NCBI GenBank assembly: GCA_022432975.1
Contig: CM039508.1
Span: 46,403,646-46,467,645, forward strand
Direction: 5' to 3'
From: Begonia masoniana
Taxonomy: Eukaryota > Streptophyta > Magnoliopsida > Cucurbitales > Begoniaceae
Length of the DNA: 64,000 bases
In this document: piece by piece, positions 55,376 to 64,000 of the stretch
Layout of the letters: each line of letters begins with the position of its first letter
Position numbering within the stretch: position 1 is the first letter of the stretch
Program-made: the position numbers and the translations under genes
The notes under the pieces: model-generated
The model's database searches: none
What the model was told of the DNA's origin: nothing
What the model saw: the letters and a program-made list of their open reading frames with translations, nothing else

Positions 55376-57831
55376 TGTAATATCCGGCTCGTACGGATTT
55401 TTAGAATATTATTATTATATTATTGGATGACATTTTTGCAAATGTGTCAAATCAGTTCCGTTTCACGAAAAGGAAGTGTCATTACGATCCTAACGACTAA
55501 TTGGAATTTTAAGAAATTTACGAGAATTTTCGGAATAATATAACTATATTCCGAGTAATTCCCTCCATCGTAATATAAATGATGTTTTAGTAAAAATAGT
55601 AAATGAGGTCCAAATTGAGAACGGACAGTTTTATTAAATCTCAAATAATAAGTTGGATATATTGGTGAAATAAGGAGATTTGGTGAAACCGAATAGCTGG
55701 ACGATTAACTAACCGAGTGATGAAACTTATATAAAAATCAAAGAAGGGCATTTTAGTAATTTTTCAAATCAAAATTATAAAACTAACCTAAATCTATTTT
55801 CTTTCTTCATTCGTCCCTGCCTTCTTCGATTTCCAGAGAGCATTTCCTTTTCCTCCTTCGCGACTTCTCCTCTGGCCGCGACTAATCTCTTAGATCCGAC
55901 CTCTGTTCGCTTCGTTTTCTTTGTGATTTCTCCTTCAATCGACGGTCTAGGTATGAACCTACAATCTTAGAGCTTTTATTTCGATGATTTCGGAGTTTTA
56001 AACAATTAGGTTCGTTTAGGGTTTCGATTTAAAACGCGAATTAGGGTTCGTAATTAATAGGTTAGCCGTGATTGAGTATATATTCCACGTATTCAACGTT
56101 ATTGGACGAAGTTAAATCAATTTGTGAAAATGTTAAAAATTATGGATTTTCGAGATTTTAGGAATAACTCGTAAATTGGAATTTGAGGTGCCGAGCGTAG
56201 ATTGCTCGATAGAATAGTGCAACGAATCGAATTAGAGCTTTAGGAAATTCTTTAGTTAAGGTTTTGACAATTTGGACGTTTATTAACTCAAACTCGTTTT
56301 AACGTAAATCCTTGTGTTTTGCTTCAGTCAAACAATGCTCGTGGACGGAGCTTGAGCTGCTTTGGACACGAGGTAAGTTATCGTGATTCTTCTCTGGCCG
56401 ATTGGCCTACACCGTACATCGAAGTCGTCTCGAGGAGTTTTGGAGATGCGCATGTTTAATTGTATTTGGCTTGGGTAGCTAGGTTTTAGGAGTTTATAAT
56501 TTACGCTTTACAGTCTTGATGGTACATATTATTGCTTGTTTACTGTATGATATTTAACTGTTCACGCATCACTTGTTTTAAAGAAAAGCATGAAAATGAA
56601 CTTCCGCACAGAGTTTTAAAGATAACGTAAAGCATAGCACTGGCCGAAAGGCGTATTGAGCATAGTATTGGCCGAAAGGCGTATTGGCCGAAAGGCGTAT
56701 TGGTCACGTGAGATGGGGCTCAGGCACGGCTGTACGTGTTGTAAACGTGCACCCCCCGCCTCTAGCTGGAAAGAGTAGTCCGCCCGCTGGATGAGCTCTC
56801 TCTGGTTAGAGGGATAGGATCTCGGTGACACCTATTGAGCATTGTATAGTAAGATAAAATAAAGCATGGTTTATCGAACTCATACGCACAGCATGCATTG
56901 CATTTACGTAGAGCTTACTGGGATTTCATCTCATAGTGTATTGTATGGTGTAGGTGATCTAGATATCGAGGAACCAGGAGAGGATGGGATTCCTCCTCCT
57001 GAGGCTTGAGTCCAGTTGACGGAGGATGGCTGCGGTGGTGTGTTGGCGCAGTCGAGGCTTATTTGACCCGTGGGACAGTATGTATAGCTTTTGAGGGTTT
57101 TAAGTTATTTTGGATAGAATAGGAAAATTGTATAGAAAGTATAGGATGTTTGGTACTGGTAGTTGATAGGTTACGTTTTAATATTTTTAAATGTTTTGGA
57201 ACTGTTTTGGGTGACTTTAAAACAGATGGGTTTGTTTAGATTTTAAACATATCCATGCAGTTCGTTTTCATGAAAATGTACATGGTTTTAAATACGTTTT
57301 GGTTGGTTGAGCTTAAGTTATAAATTGATACGTTGTTAGGAGTAGGTTGAATTGTCTTGATTTGCTCTCTGGATTCTAGAGAGCACTTGTGAAAATAAAG
57401 GAAACAGAGAAGAGAAAATAGAATAGAATACATAAGAGAAAACAGAAGGGAAAACAGAAGGGATCGCATGGTTGGACGATCGCTGCATTGCAGTGTGCAG
57501 CGATCGATCTCTGCAGCAATCGCTGCCTGCTGTAGCATATGCAGCGATCGATCTCTGCATGTTGCAGCGACTGGTCGCTGCTCTCCCTCCTCGGCCACTT
57601 GACAGTTTTGCCCCTTTAATTGTTTAGTTTAATTTAATTGTTTTATAGTTTTTAATTATTTTATTTAATTTGTTTTAAGTTGTTTTTAAATGTTTTTAAA
57701 GTTAGATTTCAATTTCGATTTCGATTCTGGCTTCGATTTCAACATAGGTTCCGCTTAGAGTTTAGTTAAAGTTATTAGGATAAAAAAAATATAATACGAA
57801 AAAATACAGATACAGTATTAGGGTCGCTACA
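55376..57831 (+). repeat. 5' LTR of gypsy element 3 (2.46 kb)
   Basis: TGTAATATCCGGC...GGTCGCTACA, matching the LTR of element 1 through most of its length. TCTGA (55371-55375) is the expected target sequence, not verifiable in this window. GATCGATC dyads cluster at 57475-57570. The primer site TGGTATCAGAGCCCC follows at 57836-57850. Open frames here are shadows. Confidence 0.88.
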
Positions 57832-57835
57832 ATTA

Positions 57836-57850
57836 TGGTATCAGAGCCCC
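57836..57850 (+). promoter_or_regulatory. primer-binding site of gypsy element 3 (first copy)
   Basis: TGGTATCAGAGCCCC four bases after the LTR end. A second copy occurs at 59486-59500 after the duplicated LTR tail. Confidence 0.9.
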
Positions 57851-57923
57851 CAGGTTTTAAAATCGGTTCTGTAGACTGCTCGACTGCACAGCCACTACGC
57901 GACATTCTTCATCAACTGTAAGT

Positions 57924-58922
57924 CAGGCTCAGCATATGGAGAGACAGGCTCAGCATATGGAGAGACAGGCTCAGCATATGGAGAGACAGGCTCAGCATAT
58001 GGAGAGACAGGCTCAGCATATGGAGAGACAGGCTCAGCATATGGAGAGACAGGCTCAGCATATGGAGAGACAGGCTCAGCATATGGAGAGACAGGCTCAG
58101 CATATGGAGAGACAGGCTCAGCATATGGAGAGACAGGCTCAGCATATGGAGAGACAGGCTCAGCATATGGAGAGACAGGCTCAGCATATGGAGAGACAGG
58201 CTCAGCATATGGAGAGACAGGCTCAGCATATGGAGAGACAGGCTCAGCATATGGAGAGACAGGCTCAGCATATGGAGAGACAGGCTCAGCATATGGAGAG
58301 ACAGGCTCAGCATATGGAGAGACAGGCTCAGCATATGGAGAGACAGGCTCAGCATATGGAGAGACAGGCTCAGCATATGGAGAGACAGGCTCAGCATATG
58401 GAGAGACAGGCTCAGCATATGGAGAGACAGGCTCAGCATATGGAGAGACAGGCTCAGCATATGGAGAGACAGGCTCAGCATATGGAGAGACAGGCTCAGC
58501 ATATGGAGAGACAGGCTCAGCATATGGAGAGACAGGCTCAGCATATGGAGAGACAGGCTCAGCATATGGAGAGACAGGCTCAGCATATGGAGAGACAGGC
58601 TCAGCATATGGAGAGACAGGCTCAGCATATGGAGAGACAGGCTCAGCATATGGAGAGACAGGCTCAGCATATGGAGAGACAGGCTCAGCATATGGAGAGA
58701 CAGGCTCAGCATATGGAGAGACAGGCTCAGCATATGGAGAGACAGGCTCAGCATATGGAGAGACAGGCTCAGCATATGGAGAGACAGGCTCAGCATATGG
58801 AGAGACAGGCTCAGCATATGGAGAGACAGGCTCAGCATATGGAGAGACAGGCTCAGCATATGGAGAGACAGGCTCAGCATATGGAGAGACAGGCTCAGCA
58901 TATGGAGAGACAGGCTCAGCAT
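57924..58922 (+). repeat. perfect 21-bp tandem array, 47 full units
   Basis: The unit ATGGAGAGACAGGCTCAGCA+T repeats 47 times (57936-58922) after a partial unit, with no variant that I can see. It encodes the heptad MERQAQH on the plus strand and MLSLSLH on the minus strand, so both strands are open. The unit is almost the same as the gag sequence of this element at 59700-59750 (QQMERQAQQMERQSQQ) and the homologous QHMDRQAQQ of element 1. It lies between a leader that ends CATCAACTGTAAGT and a second copy of the LTR tail. I regard it as an expanded gag segment, not a gene. Confidence 0.95.
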
Positions 58923-59575
58923 ACGTTTTGGTTGGTTGAGCTTAAGTTATAAATTGATACGTGTTAGGAGTAGGTTGATTGTCTTGATTTGCTCTCTGGA
59001 TTCTAGAGAGCACTTGGGAAAATAAAGGAAACAGAGAAGAGAAAATAGAATAGAATACATAGAGAAAACAGAAGGGAAAACAGCAGGGATCGCATGGTTG
59101 GACGATCGCTGCATTGCAGTGTGCAGCGATCGAATCTCTGCAGCAATGCAGAGATCGATCGCTGCCCTGCTGTAGCATATGCAGCGATCGACTCTGCATG
59201 TTGCAGCGACTGGTCGGCTCTCCCTCCTCGGCCACTTGACAGTTTTGCCCTTTAATTGTTTAGTTTAATTAATGTTTATAGTTTTTAATAATTAGTTTTT
59301 TTAAAATTATTTATTTAATTTGTTTTAAGTTGTTTTTAAATGTTTTTAAAGTTAGATTTCAATTTCGATTTCGATTCTGGCTTCGATTTCAACATAGGTT
59401 CCGCTTAGAGTTTAGTTAAAGTTATTAGGATAAAAAAAATATAATACGAAAAAATACAGATACAGTATTAGGGTCGCTACAATTATGGTATCAGAGCCCC
59501 CAGGTTTTAAAATCGGTTCTGTAGACTGCTCGACTGCACAGCCACTACGCGGACATTCTTCATCAACTGTAAGTA
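58921..59575 (+). repeat. second copy of the LTR tail, primer site and leader
   Basis: 58921-59481 repeats 57292-57831 (LTR 3' part), followed by a second primer site (59486-59500) and leader. It differs by several single-base indels (ACGTTGTTAGG against ACGTGTTAGG, GTTGAATTG against GTTGATTG) and an extra 20 or so bases in the GATCGATC cluster. The junction with the array shares ATA with the LTR sequence at 57292. Confidence 0.88.
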
Positions 59576-59647
59576 TGTTTATAGCTTTATTCGATTTCTA
59601 GTTTCTTAGAATATTTGTTTTAACTTTTATATAGGAATTTTATAAAT

Positions 59648-62600
59648 ATGATGCGCCCACGAGATGACCGCGACGATACGATTGACACTCTTAAGGACTT
59701 TCAGCAGATGGAGAGACAGGCTCAGCAGATGGAGAGGCAGTCTCAGCAGCTGGGTACTTTGATAGACCGAGAGGGAACTAGAGCTCGAGAGGCGATCATT
59801 TCGGGTAACCGTGGGATGGAGAGATTTTAGAAGCTCCAGCCCCCTATATTTAGCGGACAGTCCACTGATCCCTCTTCAGCTGAGGAGTGGATTCGCACGA
59901 TGGAGGACATGCTGGCGTATGCTAGCATTGAGGACGGGGAGAGAGTGGCGTTGGTGACTTACCACCTGGCCTTAGATGCCCGATTCTGGTGGGACACTGT
60001 GAAGACGACCACCGATGTGACTGTTATGGGCTGGGAGAGATTCAGAGAGTTGTTCTACGATAAATATTTCATCCATACCGTTCGTGTGGCGAAGATGGTC
60101 GAGTTTATGCAGTTGCGGCAGACTGCTTCTATTGCTGAGTACGTTAGGAGATTTGAGGCGCTGTCTCGATTTGCACCACGTCAGGTCAGCGTTAACGAGG
60201 ATAAGGTACGCCGATTCTTACAGGGACTTAGCCAGGAGTTCCGGATGCGCCTTACGATATCTGGGGTACGACATGTATCCTATGACGAGATTGTGGCCAG
60301 GGCACTTGATATTGAGGCCGTTGGGCAGAGTTCTACCAGACCGAGGGAGCCATCTAAGGGCTTCTTCCGTGAGATTCGACCTCAGTCTCTGAACCGAGGT
60401 TGGCAGCCGAGAGCACAGCCCCAGCAGCAGCAAAGGGGTGTGAAGAGACCTCTTGAGGGAGGTAATGACCGGGGTAAGGGTAAGCAAGTACAGGTTACTT
60501 CTCAGGTACCTGTTTGTCCTAAATGTCAGAGGGAACACTCTGGCCAGTGCAGGATGGGCACGAATGTATGTTATTGGTGCGGTGAGCCAGGCCATTTTGC
60601 TAAAGACTGCCCAAAGAGGGGGCGAGATCAGTCAGGCAGTGATCAGAGGAGAGTTATGCCCAGGATTTTTGCTTTTATCGAGCCTGGTGATGTTGATAAA
60701 GAGGATCAGCCTGCCGTGATTGCAGGTACTATATTGGTTACTGGCGTTCCTGTATTTTTTTTATTAGACACGGGGGCTACGCATTCTTTTATTTCCACCG
60801 CTTGTGTGTCGAGATTGAGGCTTGCGCCTGAGTTAGCAGAATGCGAGTATAGTGTGATGCTACCTTCAGGAGAGCGTATGCAGTCAGGTCGTGTAGTCCA
60901 GGGCAACATTATCTCGATTGGGGACCGTACTCTCTGTGCTCGCCTTATTGTTATGGGCATCGAGCACTATGATCTTATTCTAGGGATGGACTGGCTGTCA
61001 CAGCATTTCGCCACCATCGACTGTCGATCCGGGATTGTCACCTTTCGACCTCCGGGTAAAGCTGAGTTTTCTTATCAGGCGATGAGCAGATTGAGTAGCT
61101 CGCCTATCTCTTATTCCATGATGGTCAACGAGCAGTTTAAAGGTGCGTGCTCTATTTATTTGGCCTCTGTATTTGATTGTCAGTTGCTCAGCGGATTGAA
61201 GCCGAGCGACATTCCTATCGTCAGAGAGTTCTCTGAGATTTTTCTTGATGATCTTCCCGGGTTACCACCAGACCGGGAGATCGAATTCACTATCGATGTC
61301 TATCCAAACTCCGCGCCGAGGTTCAAGAATCCGTATCGGTTGGCACCAGCTGAGTTGAGAGAGTTGAGGACTCAGCTTGACGAATTGTTAGAGAAGGGAT
61401 TTATTCGACCCAGTGTATCGCCTTGGGGTGCGCCCGTTCTGTTTGTCAAGAAGAAAGACGGGACCCTCAGGATGTGCATTGATTACCGGGAGCTGAATAA
61501 GCTCACAGTGAAGAATAAATATCCACTGCCCCGGATTGAAGACTTATTTGATCAGCTACAGGGTGCCCGAGTATTTTCCAGGATTGATCTACGCTCGGGT
61601 TACAATCAGCTGAAGGTCCGGATGGATGATATACCGAAGACGGCATTCCGAACGAGGTATGGGCATTATGAGTTCCTTGTCATGTCTTTTGGACTTACTA
61701 ATGCCCTTGCAGCGTTTATGGACTTGATGAACTGTGTCTTCAAGGAGTATCTGGACAAGTTCGTGGTGGTTTTCATCGACGACATATTGATCTACTCTAA
61801 GACGAAGGAAGAACACGAGGAGCATCTGAGGATTGTTCTGAGGACCCTATGTCAGCACCAGCTGTATCCAAAGTTTTCAAAGTGCGAGTTGTGGCTTGAC
61901 AGAGTGAGCTTCCTTGGCCATATTATATCACAGAACGGAGTTTCTGTGGATCCGAGCAAGATTCAGGTGGTCAGAGATTGGCCACAGCCGAAGAACGTAC
62001 GGGAGGTGCGTGGATTTCTCGGGTTGGCCGGTTATTATCGGAAGTTTATGGAGGGATTCTCAAAGATCGCACTTCCTCATTCTCGATTGACTCGGAAGAA
62101 CGAGAGATTTATATGGTCGTCTGCTTGTGATGATAGTTTTATGGAGCTTAAGCAGAGATTGACCACCGCTCCAGTACTGGCGCTACCTGTTGAAGGTGTC
62201 AGATTCAGTATTTACTGTGATGCGTCTGGAGTGGGACTCGGTTGTGTATTGATGCAGGAGGGGAGAGTTATTTCTTATGCTTCTCGGCAGTTGAAGCCGT
62301 ATGAGCAGAATTACCCTACGCACGACCTTGAGTTAGCAGCTGTGGTCTTCGCACTGAAGATATGGAGGCATTATTTATATGGGCAGCAGTGTGAGGTATT
62401 TTCTGACCACAAGAGCCTGAAGTATTTATTTACGCAGAAGGAGCTGAACATGCGACAGAGACGATGACTTGAGTTCGTCAAAGATTATGATTTTGATATC
62501 AAGTACCATCCAGGAAAGGCGAACAAGGTTGCTGATGCCTTGAGTAGAGTGCCTTCTGCGAGTCAGCCTTCTCTTGCAGCGATGTCGGTTACGCTGCGGT

Positions 62601-62971
62601 CTGAGATTGAGAGATTCGATGTGGAGATAGTGGCAGAATTATCCAGTATGCTCGCCAACATTTCTCTTAGGCCGATTATTCTTGATCGTATACGTGAGGC
62701 TCAGCAGAGTGATACAGAGTGTGTGGAGCTTCGGTCCAGCATGACATTGGGAGACTCGTCGGATTTTCATTTATCAGAGGACGGTATTCTGAAGTTCAGG
62801 CATAGGTGGTACGTGCCTAGCGACGAGGATCTGAAGAAGGAGATATTGGCCGAGGCACATTATTCGGCATATTCTGTACACTCGGGAAGTACCAAGATGT
62901 ACCGGGATTTGAAGCGACATTATTGGTGGCCGAACATGAAGAGGGAGGTTGCCAAGTACGTTGAGACCTGA
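59648..62971 (+). pseudogene. gypsy element 3 gag-pol (gag, protease, RT, RNase H, integrase zinc domain)
   Basis: Starts MMRPRDDRDDTIDTLKDFQQ. A stop (TAG) after NRGMERF at 59828 breaks gag; the frame continues with [48 protein letters not shown], protease [14 protein letters not shown] ([38 protein letters not shown]), RNase H ([25 protein letters not shown]). A second stop after LNMRQRR at 62465 precedes [19 protein letters not shown], and the integrase HHCC begins (HSGSTKMYRDLK, YWWPNMKREVAKYVE). RT reads TNALAAF where relatives have TNAPAAF. The frame is cut at 62968 by the LTR of another element. Only two stops in about 1,100 codons suggests recent activity. Confidence 0.92.
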
Positions 62972-64000
62972 TAAGTGTGTATTTTGCACACTTATTCGTG
63001 CTTTTCATTCTTGTTTCGATTAGTTTTCCTTCAAGTGTTTGAGTTTATTTGATGTTGTTGGTGAGATTGTGCAGATAAATTGAGCTTTAACAGGTAATAG
63101 CGGAATTGGGTCGAAATTAGGGAATAAAGAAGAAAAGGAAGCAAAGATGAAAAAGAGTCGGATCACGATCGATCGTGATCGTACTGCGAACGATCGTGAT
63201 TCGAAGAAATTTCAATTCAAGAATCTAGAGAAGGCCCGACTGATCGGGCTCAGCATTACGATCGATCGTGATCGTCAAAGTTTTGTTTACAATTTCCAGA
63301 GAAGGCCCGACCAATCGGGCTCAGCATCTCGACCGATCGTGATTCAAGAGTTCTTCACACCAAAATCCAGAGACAGCCCGATTGATCGGGCTTTGAAGCT
63401 CGATCGATCGTGATTAGAAGAGATCACGCCTAAAGCATCGCGCGACATTACGATCGATCGTGATAACATTGCGATCGATCGTGATTGCGGGAAATTACAA
63501 AAATCAGATTTTTCAAATTATTGATCGGGTCGATCTCGGCCGTTGACTGATGGACCGCGGCCCTAAGTTTAGTAAAGATAAAAGTCTGAATAGGAGGCGA
63601 GAAAAAAAGGGGGAAATAGAGAGAAAAACCCTACGGAGACATCGGAGGCCGGATCGAGCAATTAGCGAGGAACGGGCGAATTCGACGAAAATTTCTGAGT
63701 TTTTGTTTCTTCTCTTCTCTTCCAGCATGAATTACTTTATTTTCTCTAGAGTTTTCTTCAATTTCAGCATGAACTAAACTTTCGATTCTAGGGTTTCGAC
63801 GTAACTCTGTTATGAATATTTAATTGTTTTAATTTAAGTTTTTAGTTTTCTTATTCTTTTTTGTGTTGAGTAATCTATTCTGAACGTAATACTTAGGTTT
63901 GCTTGATCACCAAAACTAAGAATATTAGGGTTAATTCGGGATGCGAGAGCGGAGAATCTAACTGTGCACTGAATAGATTACCTTAAAAAGGATCCTAGGC
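62969..64000 (+). repeat. LTR of another retrotransposon (truncated by the window), rich in GATCGATC dyads
   Basis: Begins TGATAAGTGTGTATTTTGCA with a 9-bp inverted pair ATAAGTGTG...CACACTTAT at its very start, a form I associate with Tat/Ogre-type gypsy LTRs. It interrupts the integrase of element 3 after KYVE. Positions 63155-63490 hold about six copies of a dyad related to ACGATCGATCGTGAT, alternating with CCCGA..GATCGGGCT; 63161-63180 is a perfect 20-bp palindrome. The last 250 bp show no gene. AGACC (62964-62968) is the predicted target sequence. Confidence 0.6.

Noticed and set aside
57924..58922. A CRISPR-like array
   Set aside because: The units are head-to-tail with no spacers, and the sequence is a plant retrotransposon.
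57912..58952. Two long open frames (336 and 338 aa) on opposite strands
   Set aside because: Both are translations of the 21-bp tandem array. A repeat length divisible by three without stops opens several frames. They are not genes.

Overview
This 64 kb window is eudicot plant nuclear DNA. The evidence is a spliced LanC-like (GCR2/GCL-type) gene, fragments of coiled-coil NLR and L-type lectin receptor kinase genes, and a dense nest of plant transposable elements: chromovirus-like Ty3/gypsy with TGGTATCAGAGC primer sites, Ty1/copia, a Cassandra TRIM, hAT, Mutator-like and PIF/Harbinger. I cannot name the species. Only about 5 kb is ordinary genic sequence; most of the rest is transposon-derived.

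Layout, left to right. 1-7020: minus-strand gypsy element 1 (5' LTR 4626-7020, gag, truncated pol), carrying a 2.7 kb 3' fragment of a SIRE/Maximus-like copia element. Element 1 sits inside the 3' LTR of minus-strand gypsy element 2 (7021-15281), which in turn abuts a palindrome-rich MITE (15284-15701). 15733-18990: copy A of a local duplication holding a small coiled-coil gene and a truncated CC-NLR. 19004-22664: a small TIR-bounded element with a tRNA-like core, split by a solo gypsy LTR and an intact Cassandra TRIM. 22987-31204: a Mutator-like element (9-bp TSD) that captured a lectin-receptor-kinase fragment and was later hit by a solo LTR and by a 6 kb hAT element that itself carries another solo gypsy LTR. 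33230-38580: hAT remnants interrupted by a gag-protease-only copia element. 38619-39653: a second Mutator-like element of the same family. 40254-43666: the LanC-like gene in six exons, the one gene that looks intact. 44152-53400: copy B of the duplication, split by a copia element (45811-51598) that contains a Mutator-like element and a second TIR/tRNA-like element. 54751-55375: PIF/Harbinger remnant. 55376-62968: plus-strand gypsy element 3, same family as element 1, with a 47-copy perfect 21-bp array between two copies of its LTR tail. 62969-64000: LTR of a further element, cut by the window edge.

The genes do not form a pathway. The window is best read as an insertion history. Nesting order and target-site duplications read from the sequence give relative ages: the CC-NLR duplication precedes the copia and TIR/tRNA-like insertions, element 2 precedes element 1, and the Mutator-like element precedes its hAT. 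The observations most worth following are the TIR-bounded elements with tRNA-like A and B boxes (two members with identical 42-nt box spacing), the recurrence of clustered short dyad motifs in the LTRs of unrelated families, the perfect 21-bp array derived from a gag heptad, and the twin truncated CC-NLRs whose Walker A lysine is replaced by arginine. Target-site duplications and splice sites are read by eye; family names rest on motif recognition, without database searches.
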